NCBI RefSeq assembly: GCF_020382885.2
Contig: NC_058498.1
Coordinates: 18,567,001-18,631,000, forward strand
DNA: 64,000 nt
Reading direction: 5' to 3'
Source: Scatophagus argus
Lineage: Eukaryota; Chordata; Actinopteri; Scatophagidae
A program made the position numbers and the translations under genes. Position 1 is the stretch's first letter, and every line of letters starts with the position of its first letter. Of the stretch, positions 45,059-58,300 are shown one piece after another. The notes under the pieces were generated by a model. The model did not search any database. It saw only the letters and a program-made list of their open reading frames with translations, and had not been told where the DNA came from.

Positions 45059-48000
45059 TTATGTACGAATTTTCCTTTTATCTTCAAACAGCGAGCGGAC
45101 AAGGTAGACCTGAACTGCCGATACCACCATCATAATAATGAGATTCACCACCGACCAAAAGTTCACCCTGTCAAAGTTACTCTCCTGGAGGTTTCTGTCA
45201 CGAGCCTCGAACGCTCGCAGCAGCGTCTGGATCTGCACACTTTTGCCCAGCCGACTCTTCACATTGTTGATGGCGTCCTGAAGGAAACAAGACACACAGG
45301 TTAGACTGACTGAATCAGTCATAAGACTACAGATATAAGAACTTTCATCTACATTCAGCTTGATACTTTTGGATTGTAAACAGCTCATTCAGGTGTGTTC
45401 CCGCTTCCTTGAGAAAAAAACTTCCTGCACAGATGGTAGATACATTTCCTGTCTTTTAAGCGCAGCCTATGTGACTTCTGACACAAATTAAGGGCATTTC
45501 TGGTGAAGGGGCGGTGCAGTATTGCAAGCTGAAACAATTGGCTGACCTCATCCAATAGGTGAGGGTTCATGACATTTTCTATTCTTGTGACACTCCTTGT
45601 GACTCTGCCTGTATTGGGGTTTTTCCATGGGCCCTGGTCAGTCTGCCATGCCATGCGTTTCTGCTACTGTCAGCGCAGGGAAGAGCTGCTCTGTGTCCTC
45701 ACCAGCTAAACTTGTGTGTTTGTGTAGGAGAGTCTGTTGTTAAAAGTCTCTGTGTTCAACTTTCAATACTGTTTTTTAGATTATCCATGAATCTCTGTAG
45801 TTTGGAGTTTAGTTTCACTCCCGTGTACCTGTTTGAGTTTTCAAATATCAGTCTCTGCTGACTCTACTCTAGTCTCTACTGAATTGGAGTTGAGCAAACC
45901 AAAATTTTCCTGCTGTTCCTGCTTCACAATAACAGTATTCGCCTAGTAAATCAGTAAGATGCTCTTATTGTGAAGAAGTTATAGGAAATCAAATATGTTC
46001 ATAACCAAGTTAATGAAGCTTCACTGATTGTGCTAGTCTTCAATAAAACCAGGTCCGTCAGTCAAATATGGACACATTCTGAGCTATTTGGTCAGTGGAA
46101 CATTTTTAAATTTTGTAGGGAAGAACAACTAGCTAAAAGCCCGCAGGCGACAGGTTCTTGCTGTGGTTTGTGATGAGCACACCTTGTCAGCTGTGCAGTG
46201 GAAATCACTCACAACATGGCTCAGTGTTACTATCTCCCCTACTATAGACAAACCCTTCATGCGGTGGACTGCATGCTATTTTGCTGACAGCCTGTTAGGT
46301 CACTTTGCCACCCCATGCCATCCTCAGAGCATAGGAGTGTCTGAAACACCCAGTGAGTATAAAACAAACACTTTGATTAAGATTAACCTTCTCACTCACA
46401 CTCAGAAACTCCCATGAAATCAAACCTATTACAATAACTCTGGAATGTTTTGCACGCAAACTTAATCTTTCCTGAATAACATAACGTGGTCCATTTCAGA
46501 CTGGCTTCATCCTCACCATAATGTCTTCCAGTTTCATGTCCAACATGTCAGTTCCATGGACATACTCTTTCCAGTCATCTGGGTCTTCCTCTGAATCCAT
46601 GTTGTCCAGAATCAACTCAAAGAAGATGAGCTTCTCTGAGACGGTACTGAACGTGTTGTCAAAGCAGAACATGTAGTCTCCATCCTCAGTTTCAACACTG
46701 GAAGAAAAGCACAGGCAGTAAGAGCTTACACATTTGACTTCGTCAGTAATGTTTGTCTCCCAGATCACCTATGTAACTTACGTGTGCACTCCGTCTGATT
46801 TGCGGTAGTCACTGAACAGCACTTGGCCAGAAGGAGAAGAGATTAAGAAATCAACATCGAGGCCTGCACCATCTAATACCTGTGGGCAGTTCAGGACGTT
46901 CAAATCAGTAAATGGGTCAGAGAAAATATTAGAAAATTGACACATTGAGACATTAAAACAATACTGCAGTTTTCTCAAGATAGCGTAGCTGTACTTCATC
47001 TCTATATTAGTTTATTTCATACCTCACATTTCTCGTTTATTACCTCACGAGAAATGTGAGGTATGTTTTTCCCTCTTGAGGACTCCCTCATTCTCCACTG
47101 GAAGTGATAAGCCTGGATACCCTGTCCTCCACAGTAGACACCACAAGAGACACATAAAATGCTTGGGATGTTACTCTCTCAAGCAATAACAAATGACAAC
47201 CGCCTAAATTCTAGACACACCAGAAAGTCAAACAAATGCGTTTTGTTCAGGCAGGTCAGGTTTCCAACAATAACAAAATTGAGGTGTGTGCAACATACCC
47301 TATAACCATACCCATAACACTGATTCTCAAGCACAGTACATAGTTTAACACAAGTATACCAGTGTAGTTAGTTTAATCACCAATTCCAAAACAGGTGGGA
47401 TGTATGAATATTAGAAATTTTATGCTCCAACCGATAACCTATTGTTTTCGCAAATATACACTCATTCTAAATTTGATGCCTGCAACAAATTCCAAAAAAG
47501 TTGACACAGGGGTGTGTTTACCACTGTCTTCCTTCACCTTTTCTTTTAACAACACTCATTAAGTGTTTGTTAACTGAGAACACTAATGGCTGAAATTTAG
47601 AAAGAGACATTCTTTCCTATTCTTGCTTGAGGACTTCAGTTGCTCAACAGTCTGGGTCCTCATTTGTCATATTTTGTGCTTGACAATGCAGCACATATTT
47701 TCAGAGGGAAACAGGTCTGCACTGCAGGCAGGCCAGTGTAGTACAAAGCCAAGCTGTTGTAGTGCAAAGAAAATGTGACTTGACATTTTCTTACTGAAAT
47801 CAGCAGGGACGTCCCTGAAAAAGATCTCATCTGGATGGCAGCATATGACCTGTATCACAGGTCAGCATAGCACAGCATATTTCTATTTTCTGTCAGTCCA
47901 TCTCAGATGAGCTTTGAGCTTTAAGAAGTAGGTGATGAATGGTAGAGCTTTAACTTGTATTTGTAAATATAGTGATAAACTGTGAAGTGTTCCCAAGCTC

Positions 48001-48886
48001 ATGTGGTAATATCCTTTATACAGTCATGTTGATTTTGAATGCAATGCCGCTTCAGAGCTCGAAGGTCAAGGGCATTCAGGGGTGGGTTTTCTGCTTTGCC
48101 ATATTATCTGACTTTTTCAGTGCTATCGTGGATTGTAGATGGTTACATCCATAAATGTCTTGCAACTGGCCATTGAGACACGTTATTCTGAAAATGTTGG
48201 ACTATTTGCTCATGCACAAAGTGGTGAAACTCATCTCTTCCTCGCTTGCAACCAAATCCATCTATTATGTCCCTGTTATACCCAATCATACTATCACCTG
48301 TTACCATTGAAACTGTTTACCTGTGGAATCACTCCCCAGTCTTTTGTTGGCATCCAGTGCAGAATGAATATATATTTACCAAGTTCAATGAAGCTGATAA
48401 GATAAAACAGTATATGTTTTCAAATGAGTATATGTCAAAAAGGATGAATAACTTATATCGTTTAATTAACATTTTATATAGCCTCCAAACAGTTTGGAAT
48501 CGCTGCTGTATGTGATTAATATTGCCTGTAAATGAGAGCCACATCGTGCAGAAAACGTGAACAGTAACCACAGCACATGGGACAATCTACAGGTTTGAGG
48601 GGTAATATTGTCTTAATGATGAATCTGGATTTTCTCAGGTACCGTTACAATTTCATACAAGAAACTACCACTTATGAACATGACGAGATGAGATGACCTG
48701 GTATTCAATCTCCAGAGAGGCATCTTTCTTCATGGTCTGGTAGAAACACTCCTTGCGACCGGCGGGTAGAGTGAACGTGAAGTCGCTGTCCAAAGACTGG
48801 GAGAAGGCAGCCAGCACAACAAACCTCTCCGAGACTAGAGCAACGAACACGGACAGGACACACAAAAGTACCCGGACTACCGCCAT
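45059..48886 (-). CDS. tmed5: p24-family cargo receptor TMED5
   Basis: TMED5 (p24 gamma class) is a type I membrane protein cycling between ER and Golgi in COPI/COPII vesicles; it helps export GPI-anchored cargo and Wnt. Four coding exons were joined: 48886-48698, 46879-46782, 46697-46517 and 45277-45059 (687 nt, 228 aa; human 229). Seen are a signal peptide [18 protein letters not shown], the GOLD domain from [19 protein letters not shown] to [20 protein letters not shown] (two conserved cysteines), and a coiled-coil region with [21 protein letters not shown] membrane helix near [18 protein letters not shown] and the tail [12 protein letters not shown] follow. Exon 1 is far from the rest; a Tc1/mariner fossil sits in intron 1. 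Human TMED5 maps to 1p22, so its place beside suco differs here. Confidence 0.96.
47018..47065. repeat. Perfect 19-bp inverted repeat with 10-base loop
   Basis: CATACCTCACATTTCTCGT at 47018-47036 is exactly reverse-complemented at 47047-47065. It lies in tmed5 intron 1, about 330 bp from the Tc1 fossil. It may be a small hairpin or the ends of a minimal inverted-repeat element. Confidence 0.75.
47390..48400 (-). mobile_element. Decayed Tc1/mariner-superfamily transposon
   Basis: Read on the minus strand, the region follows a common fish Tc1/mariner element in order. From the high end come GACTGGGGAGTGATTCCACA-like leader, CATGAGCAAATAGTCCAACA, CCCTTGACCTTCGAGCTCTG, GGATATTACCACATGAGC and CTGGCCTGCCTGCAGT. 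The 3' end has AGTGTTGTTAAAAGAAAAGG and GCAGGCATCAAATT. A piece at 47858-47667 still reads [20 protein letters not shown], the degenerate form of the transposase motif with its catalytic aspartate region (DWPACSPDLSPIEN in intact relatives). The frame is broken by stops and deletions, and a central part is missing. It is inactive. Confidence 0.8.
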
Positions 48887-49419
48887 AGAGCTTGCGTGCC
48901 TAAAAGTCCAGAGGAGCCAAGACGATGCTGGTGTGGGGGAGCGCCGCGGTAGCTAGCTATGTTCGCCCAAACTTCACTTCTGTTGAAATGCTCTCACACA
49001 GTACTAAACAATATCGAAAGTTTAGGACCCCGCCTGTTTAAAATATTTTAATATATTACTTCAAACCTCGCGGGATTGATTCTATTTTTGGTTACTATAA
49101 TTTAAGTTAGTTTTTTAAAATAGTGTTATTTGGTCGATAACTATTAGATACAATTAAAAGTAAAGGCATATATTTAGGGAGCTTGTCAAATTGCACTCTG
49201 GGACATGTAGTTTTTTTGTATTTCTGTGGCGTAAACGGAACCACATTATCAAATCAAATTCTCCCTTTTAATAACAAATGTATAACTGAGTAATACAAGT
49301 TACAAATTAAAATGAAGACGACATGATTGACAATATATACATGTATAAAGAGTTTTTTAGGCAGGGTGATATTGTTATATTCTATAATCGTCAAAGATTT
49401 AAACCCTATTCTAATTCAG

Positions 49420-49468
<49 letters not shown>

Positions 49469-50240
49469 GGATAGTTTAATCTCATTTTAATTTAAATGAT
49501 CGGTGGAATCATTTCTAAAAGTTGGATAATTTAATGAAACAATAAAATTTTGGTGCACTGAGCCTTGAGTGTTAATCACGAATCTGGCTTTCAGGGTTTA
49601 TTTGGACATTCATTTTTGTTCAATATGAAGGTGTTTTACGATGAAGACAAAAGTACACAATGTTCACATTTCTTCAAGCACTCACCACCCAACTCATCAA
49701 GTGATTTGAACTCCCCCATTATTGCCTTTGCCGAAACAGTTACCAATACCAGTCATTTATATTGAACCGTCTGACATCTGTTGATTGTGCAATAACTTTG
49801 AATATTGCGTGGTTTGGTGATTTGGGTATTAAGAAATAGATGACGCGTCCTGCTTCACATCAATACTGCACGCCAACGACACAACTCCACACCATCTCTT
49901 CTCGGGCCAAGAGGCGGGGTTTTATCAAATATGTTGTCGCTGCGTGTCCTACGATTGGTCAAAAAAATCTTCAGCTCGGGTTTTATTGGACAGACGAGAA
50001 GCTGGGGTTGAACTTACCTCGAATCAGCTACCCGTCAACAGCAGTTGCTACTGAAAGCGGACAACTGATCTGTACAATGAAAATTAGCACACCTTAACTA
50101 CAGGTTTTAGGTGCAGAAGACAGTCGTTTGTTCATTTGTAGTCAAGACAACATAAAAGAATTGTCTTCGGTGTATTGTGTAGCTGTGAGAGATTAGAAAG
50201 AAACCCAAAGAGCGAGGATGTTGGTCCCCGCGGGAAGATA
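48887..50240. promoter_or_regulatory. tmed5/suco-like divergent intergenic region
   Basis: It separates the tmed5 ATG (48886, minus) from the suco-like ATG (50241, plus). It contains an AAT microsatellite (49421-49464) and two inverted CCAAT boxes (ATTGG) near 49955 and 49986, about 260-290 bp upstream of the suco-like start. No other exon was seen. Confidence 0.4.
49421..49464. repeat. (TAA)n microsatellite
   Basis: About 14 trinucleotide units, uninterrupted. Confidence 0.95.
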
Positions 50241-50241
50241 A
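50218..50241 (+). CDS. Short upstream ORF overlapping the suco-like start
   Basis: An ATG at 50218 opens seven codons (MLVPAGR) and stops at TAA 50239-50241. The last base of this stop is the first base of the main ATG (TAATG). Such an overlap can allow termination-reinitiation or lower translation of the main frame. It matters only if transcription starts upstream of 50218, which the sequence cannot show. Confidence 0.4.
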   Translation: MLVPAGR

Positions 50242-50293
50242 TGAAGAGGCTGCGCGTTTTGTTGGTGTGCCTCATTGTAGCTCTCCTGTGCTG
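50241..50293 (+). CDS. suco: First coding exon with signal peptide, probably suco
   Basis: An ATG at 50241 encodes MKRLRVLLVCLIVALLC and then two bases of a tryptophan codon before the donor GTAAGC at 50294. Two to three basic residues followed by a hydrophobic core make a clear signal peptide or anchor. SUCO (SUN-like, osteopotentia; an ER membrane glycoprotein needed for collagen secretion in osteoblasts) begins similarly in human (MKK..., hydrophobic, with a tryptophan near the same place). It lies next to PIGC in human, in the matching orientation here. Later exons were not found in the 13.7 kb to the window end, so the name rests on synteny and exon shape. Any other secretory protein remains possible. 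Confidence 0.4.
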
Positions 50294-52269
50294 GTAAGCA
50301 TAGCTCGACTTCTACATCTCCATTCACGTTATTAATATTACGGCAAACACATAACAGTCGCAATCATGGGTTCACCACGTTTCTTTATAGTTAAACTGCC
50401 TGTCACGTCGCTGTGTTTGATGTCTTCTACCGCATAATATCCGTCAGTCATCAGTGGTCAGTGACACGAATCCTCCTACACAGCTAACATATCAGCTAGT
50501 TACATTGTGTGGTGATGTGTTTAATTGACCTAACTCAGAAGAACAGCATGGTCATGGTTTGGTCGGTTCTATGCATAACCGGTAGATAAAGTCAGTAGTT
50601 TTAGTGGGTCAGCAGGTTAGCTAGCCAGCTGTTAACTAGCAGCATAGCTAGCTAACCTAATCAAACAAACGTTAATCTCTACTTGTTTAGTACCTTCTAA
50701 TGTTTGCCTTGACCAAGAAATACGTTTAGTGACATTTTTTAAAAAGATTTATGATGGTACAAAACATAATTTTATTTCTCTGTGGGGTTTTTAAAAAACA
50801 AATAGTGGTGGTCAAATTAACCTCCTGTTGATTGACAAATAAGTGTAGATATGCTACAGCACGGGATTCAAGATTACTGCAAAAGTCTGAGAATCTTGCC
50901 TTTACAGTTTGTGTAAAGAAGGAAAAGCAGAGTAACCTTATTGCCTTTAAAAATCATTGTGCTTTCACAGATGTAACAGTTCTGTTACTGCATTCAACAA
51001 TGTGCATAAGCTCCACTGTAAAGCATGGTATGTATAGTTCCTTTCCAGAGGACATGCATGCTGCAGCGACATCTGATAGATTATCTCAACTCATGAATTT
51101 GTTTAATCTCAGAGGCACAAAACAGGTAACAATACCCATAACAATACCCAGAGTTTGTGAAATGGGATTAACAGGCCAGCTAACATGCCACATTTAATCC
51201 AGATTGGTGACTCAGGGGCAGCAAACCATCCAGCAAGAGGCCTGTAGGCTGTTTCTTTCTCCACTGTCCCTGTCATTTGTTTTTGATAACTTGTCACCAT
51301 CCCTTTTCTTGACATCATAGTGAGCTAGAAGATTTTGTTCTTTATTCATATTTGTAGTCCCTTATCATTATAGTCTAAAACCAGTCTTGCTTTTTTTCCT
51401 CTCCCTGGTTCCTCATAGCATCGGAAACAAATTTGAATGCTTGTGTTTTATTGAGCATTACAAGCATAAGTGTTATGTAATGTCCTCAAGTAAAACTGTC
51501 TTCGGTCCACAATCTGGTGGAGAACCTTCATAGTATTTATGTTTTACAAAAGAGATGCAAACTTGTGTAAAGTAAGTCTAAATATTTGTTCTGACTGAAA
51601 AGAAAAATCCTACCTCAATCCTCTTCTTAGTCTCTGTTCGTAACCATTGTACCCTTTTTTTCTGATAAATGATCACATTCCCATAGATTAGACTTTTCAG
51701 GTGTTGTTCTGATAAGATTTAGTGTACATTTTGATTTTAATAGCAGGCAAATGGACAAGAATCTGAACGTAGCAACTAGCAGGATGCTGCACTCTGCCTG
51801 CTAAAGGCCGGTAAACTTTAGCACAACTGACTCAGGGATAAACATATTCACAGTTAAAATTCACCAAAGGTCAAAGGAAATGTTGAATTAAAGATTTAAT
51901 TCATGAATGAGACAGCTTACCTTGGTAACGACTACATTTGATTACAGCCTTGCATATCAGGCGTTGACGTAAAACCTCAGTGCGCTTCTTCACTTTCCCA
52001 CAAACTAACTAATGACCATGCAACCACATGTGCAGACTTCATTATTAATGTGCACCCCTTTTAGTGTGCTCCTGTCGGCCTCTCACTCCTCTGTGCCAAC
52101 TCTCACACGTCCCAGAGGGAACAGAGAAATGGGGAGTGCAGTTCTTGCAGTAATTCAATGATTTCCAAATTACTAGTAATTTTAAGCGGAAAGTGGTTCC
52201 TGTATTAGGTGACTGGTGGCAAGAGACTCTGGTGGGGCAGCACCATTCTGTTATTGTGATTTGTCTGCT

Positions 52270-52272
<3 letters not shown>

Positions 52273-52315
<43 letters not shown>
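52273..52315. repeat. (TA)n microsatellite
   Basis: About 21 TA units. Confidence 0.95.
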
Positions 52316-52319
<4 letters not shown>

Positions 52320-55300
52320 AATCGAGTGTTTCTTGAAATGGTCATGGTTAATGTTGACATTTCCAGTTTAGATGACATGTATTTATTTGTATGACGACGT
52401 CTTGTCTCCTCCATCTATTAGACTGCTTTAGCTGCCCAGCAAGAGATCCCTATGTGTTCAGACAGGCACAGTCGAGTGTATTCTGTGTGTGTCATGCTGT
52501 CCCTTCGCTCACAGAGTCACCAACAGAGATCGTACTATGTTTGCATGTCTGCTCGAAAGTGCTTGTGTGAGGGTGAACATTTCCAGCCAGGTTTATTGTC
52601 AGTAATTATAGTTTACCACACACATATATTTTCCCCCCATTTAGATTTTAACCTCAGTGTCTAGGCATCAACTGAGTGTGTCATCTATTCCCTCTGTAGT
52701 TACCCTTATTGCAGTTTATAAACTGATAGAATTTGTTGTTGGACTTTCTCTCAAACAGCTAGTATGATTCTGCTGTTATTCAAAATAACCAATGGGACTG
52801 TGATCATTGCATTTGTACAGGGTTGAGAGAAACAACTGCATGTTTTCTCATCATCTCATTCTGTCCTTGTGTCATAGGCTTATTAGTTTCACAGCCATTT
52901 GAAGATTATTGTTATTATGTAACATGATTAGCACTCAAGAGATAATTCTGCAGCCAAATGACCAACTGGGGATTTTATAATATATGCCATTAGTGTGCAG
53001 ACACTCTAATCATCCATAGCATAACTGAACTAGAAAAGCATCACAATTCTCCCCGCATGTGTTGGTAAAATGAAGTTGTCCATCCAGTACTGTTGAATCT
53101 GCTAACTTTTATGTTTAAATGCTTTTGAAGCAGTTGAATTTCTTTAAAATACTGATGTGTGTCTTTTGCTTCTGTTTATTATACCCCAAAAAGTGAATGT
53201 GTGATGTGTTTTGACACCAGCCCAGTAAGAGGACACCACATGGTTTTGCTTGTCAAACCCGTTTTCTTCCCTAGATTGTCTATAGGCTGAGATGGTCGGT
53301 ATGACATTTTACTTGGCCTCTGCTGCCAGGTCAGAGTTTTCCTAATAACAGTTTAAGTCCTTGAGCAAACTTGTATGTGAAGCTCATGGTGAGTCAACAT
53401 GCTAATGGTAAAACCCCTTTCACCACTCACACTGAAGTGAAATTGTTATGAATAAGCAAAGAGTTGAAATATTTCTTGACTGTGTGCTCCTCTGTCTGAA
53501 TGGTGTTTTCTATAACTACACAAAGTGGAAAGTCAAAGCATAGCTAGAGGACCCTCTCATGAAAAGAACTATGTGTTCCTTCCACATCGTAAAAGTTCCC
53601 TTTTAGGGGCAGTTGTTGTATAAGTAGATCCTCCTTGTGTTGGCCATGTGCATCAGTGGCCAGGGAGCCTGTTGTTACTGATAGTATTGATTGTATATCC
53701 CACAAGCAGACACCAGCACCTGTACTGGACACGGAGAGTAAATGACAGAGAAGGCTAAGTGTGTGCTTTTGGCTATCCCAACCATGAAAGGGGAGGGAAG
53801 TTGAAAGTAAAATGGAAGGTAATAAAGCCTGCCTTGGGACATGACAATGTTGCTTACTTTTTCTTGCTCATTGCCTCCCAGCCAGTGTTTAACTGCATTT
53901 GCTTATTTTTCTCTCCTCTTAGCTCAGCCCTCTTTAGTGGACTTCTTTGTTGTTCTGGTATTGTCCTGCTGAATGTCTGGTTCTTGTGAGGATAATCTAG
54001 TGCAATTGTAAATGAGTATGTCAAATCTGAAGGTGAATACCTCCAGTATTAACCCCATATTATTTTAACAGTGTGTTTGCCGCATTCTGACTTCATGTTC
54101 AGTCATGATCAGGTGAACAAGAGATCAGTCTGACCAAATAATAAGACTAATCCATAATAATAAGACTAATTTTTGAAGGGAAATTTAAACTTGGCCTAAC
54201 CAACTGGTCTAGAAGTAAAAGAAAACAAATTAGTTTAAAGTTGTTAAACTAAACTTGTTAAACATTGGCCAAAATAATATTGTGCATAAGAGCTATTCAC
54301 AACTACTAACTACAAATAATTGTCTAGGCTATTGGGAATCCCCGCCAGCACAACAACTCGATTCCTTCTCTGCACTTCATGATATTGCCTGTGTAGCCAA
54401 TGTTAGGTGTTTTATTGTACAATATTTTAATAATTTGCCTGTTTAGAAATCAGCCTCGCTGTGTGTTAAACTGACTGGCCAGCTTTGCTAGCTTGCAGTA
54501 CAGAGGCATGTAAAGTGAACCCAGCACTACTCGAGCTGACAACAACCGGTTGTGTTACTTTGCAGTAAAAGCTTCCCAATAAAAGTAAATTATGTCGTGA
54601 TTGTCGTGTCTCGCAGTATAAAAGGATCTCGTGATGGAAAAAAATTAACCCGTACTTACAATCCAGTGAAGACCTGTATCCATTTTGTATTTTGTTACTA
54701 AAGGGTTATCTGGTTAGTTTGTTTTTTGTCCTCTCTTGACTCCCTTTCTGAGCAAAGGTACAGCATATCTGACCGCTCAACTAAACAATATGTAAGATTC
54801 TCTCTCTTTTAACAAAGACATGTTAAGCATTGATGAACTTACAATGAATGGACTTTGATATCTCTCAAAAGCAAAACAAAAAAGCCACAAGATTATCTGT
54901 CAGCAAGATAACATTTGACCAACATGTCAAAACTACAGAATCATCCTCGTCAGTGAGCGAACCAGGTCCAGGCCCCTTGTTCTCAGACACAGTTGCTTGT
55001 CGTCTTTTTTCTAAGTTTAATCAAAACTATCTTTTATAAACTGTCTATGTGTTGATTAATCCAGATAATAATAGTAAAATCATAAGACAAATAAATACAC
55101 ACCGAAATCAGATTTTATCTTGCTTGTGGCAATACTTCCGTCTTCTGATTGAGAGACTGGGTCTAATCAGCTGCTGGTGGGTGCATTGTACCTTGCAAAT
55201 CTTTGGCTTAAAATCTGGTGATTAAAACATTTTCCTTGACTGTTGGCTTAGAAACTAGAGGCTCAGGAACTGAGAGTCCATCTTGCTGTTGTTATTGTAT

Positions 55301-58300
55301 CGGGCCAAAGTTTAGCACTGCAGGCTGGCAGCTCTGGTTTTGTGTGAGGACACAGAACTGTACTGGCACTCCAGAGCACACTATTGTTCCTGCCCACTGG
55401 CCATAGAGACCACTGAACACGCTGAGCTCTCTTGCCTGCCTGCCGGCCTTCCTGTCTCCCAGTTGCATGTCTTTCTGTACATTAATGCTTTCACTTGGAA
55501 CTTGTTATAACATGAGTAATGTGCAGTAGTCAGAGTGAGTGATCACCTGAGGTGAAAGAAGCACACCAAGGTACGGTATCTAAAGGTGAGCGCTCACAGG
55601 TAGGACTGGGTGAAAAACAAGTTTGATTCTAAATGACAATAACAATTTCAGAGATGCTATAATGAACATGAGATGCTTGTGAGTGTGTTTTGTGTGGTTA
55701 ACAGAATTGTAGATTTGGTAGAATAAGAGAAAACACAATGTAGAACCTCTACTTTATAAGTCTACTGTATGTCTTTTTAGCTTATTTTAATTTAACTATT
55801 CAAGAAACAGAGTGATTAAAAGGTCTCTCACAAAAATTACATAAACAACTTTGGGCTTGTGCAGGCTATAGTTACATCTTTTAATAAATTTACTGACACA
55901 CAAATGTGTATTGGAAATTCTTCAACATGGCATGAAAGATGGGATTATTGTTGGTCACAAACCTCTGTTATGCACTTGTCCATCTTAGGAGCTTGAGCAA
56001 CATTCTGTGTGCATTTTTATTTTTCCTTTAATGGGTGGAACGCAAGTGGGCTTTGTAGCACGTAGGGAATTTTCGTGCCAGCATATTGACTTGTCTGCAC
56101 GTTGTCATCATGAAATAAGTTCATCCCTGGTGATGTGACCTGAATCTCTTGCTTTGTTCACCACATTTAACACTTGATCCGCCATGAAGAATGAAAGAAA
56201 ATTTAGCTTCTTGATCCTTCTTGGCTTTATCAGTCATGACAACGAGTTAAATTTGTCGAACAGCACACCGTAATTTTAGCAAACTCAGACTCTGATCTGA
56301 GTTTGGTCTGGTCTGAGTCTGTTAAGTGTCTTCTTCATTTTTATTTGCCTTAAATAAAGATGAAGAGCAGATGTTCAGCTTTGTGATGGTCCATCTTGTC
56401 TTTCACTTTGTTCGTGTCCCAATGTAAAGCTTGTTAAACTTGCAATCTGCAACTCTTTCAGAATTGCCCCATAATTTTGTATTGTGCCTTTGATGTCATC
56501 AACTCACATTACATTCTTGTAAATTTGTCAATAAAAACAGCATGACATATCATTGAAAAGCTTGCAGTGAGTCCCATGACAGCACCATTTTGCAGAAAGA
56601 CAAAATTATGATACTCTTTGCTTTGTTTTGTGGCAGCAAAATCGTCTTCACAGGATCCTGCTGCTTACATAACATTTTTCTGGGAAGTTTGGCCTCCAGT
56701 AAGTGTTGAATGCAGACCAGTGGCTTGAGGCTCTTTTAGTGGTTAGAATGAAAATTCAACTGTTTACTGCGTTAATGAATAGGATTCTAAGGGTGGAGTT
56801 TGTTAGGTTTTAAAGGTGGAGGTTTGCGTCAGCACACTAACACAGTTAGTCATTTGTATGTGTTTGCCTGTGTGAGAAGAGGGTATGGCAAAGGGAAAAT
56901 AGCTGATTGATTTGACTGTTTGACGACTGAAGATACCTTATTTTTTTTCTTTTTCTTTTTTTTCTTTGTGATTATATAATAAACATGTCTTGAGTAATTA
57001 ACAGTTCAAGTGGTTTGCCAGGTTTATTAATTGCTGGTTATGAGTTTAAGGCTTCAACAATTTCCTTCTCAAGTTGTTCTTGGGCACCTCAAGACATTAC
57101 TATCAGAAATGGTAGCTGGATACTGTGTATATATATATTTATCTATATATCTATATGTAGATAGATATTTTTGAGTTTGTTAAATCAGGATTTTCTTTGC
57201 TTTTTCCTGCCCTCCTAGAGTAAGGCACTATTTTCTTCTCTAGTAAATGCTCTGGTTTCTTCGCTTCCCTTCCCCCTCTTGCTCTGCTAGTTACTGTTTA
57301 CCTTCTGCTGCTACTGACTGGCTGTGCTTGTACTGCATGTGGTGGACTATTCCTGTCTTCTTTTTTTGTTGAAGGTTTAGTCTCCTGAGCAGTAAGTGTG
57401 TGACTGTGGCTATGTGTGCCTGGGGGGGAGGGCAATGCACAGAGCGATGTCTGTCCATAGCTGACACGCAGGGCTACAAAGGAACATTGTGTACTAAAGC
57501 TAAAAAAGATATGTTTTGCTTAAGTTACGTATGAAGACACCTCAGTGCCATCAAATGTGCTTTCCTCAAGCTGAATGCAAAATATCATTACGTTATTTCA
57601 CAGGCCAAAATTATTAGATATGTCTGAATCAAATGGGCAATGTGCAGTAGGCTCGTTACTTAAGATTTGCTAATTATGTAGGTATCACTGTATGAGTATA
57701 AAGAGATTTTCAAAACCAGAATATTTATGTGAGTTTCCATTCTTTTGTTTTTAAAAACTTGCTGTGTCGTCCCTCATTAGAACACCACAGTTTTTGCGGG
57801 ACTGCGCGTGGTAAATCCCCACACTGCACCATACTGGTACGCTATGTACTGATGTGAATGTTTGATGAGTTTTTATTCTCCTGCTGTGCCTGCTGATGCA
57901 TACACACTGACAAAGAATGCACATTTATTCTTGCCCCCCACCCACCAATCACACTGGCAAAGTGGCTTTTCCTATCAAATTACATTATATCACATGGCTG
58001 CGTCCCTCAGTCCTATTGTCCTGGATGTTCCTGATGTCGCATTCCCAAGCCTCTTTGATCCCTGTCTGACTGGGACAAATGCAGTGCTTTGCAGCTTCAC
58101 TGTGGCCATCATGCTGTGGGTATGATGAGTCTTTTGTCTGGCCCGGTATTAGAGAAGAGATGTGTGTTTAATTTCAGTTCTGACAATGTTATGCAGGCAT
58201 TTTACAGTTAGTTCTAAATGTGATAAAACCCCTTCTCTTTTTATTTTTTCTTTTGTTTTTTAATCAAGCAAGATGAGTTTTCATGTATTGTTTTGATGTT

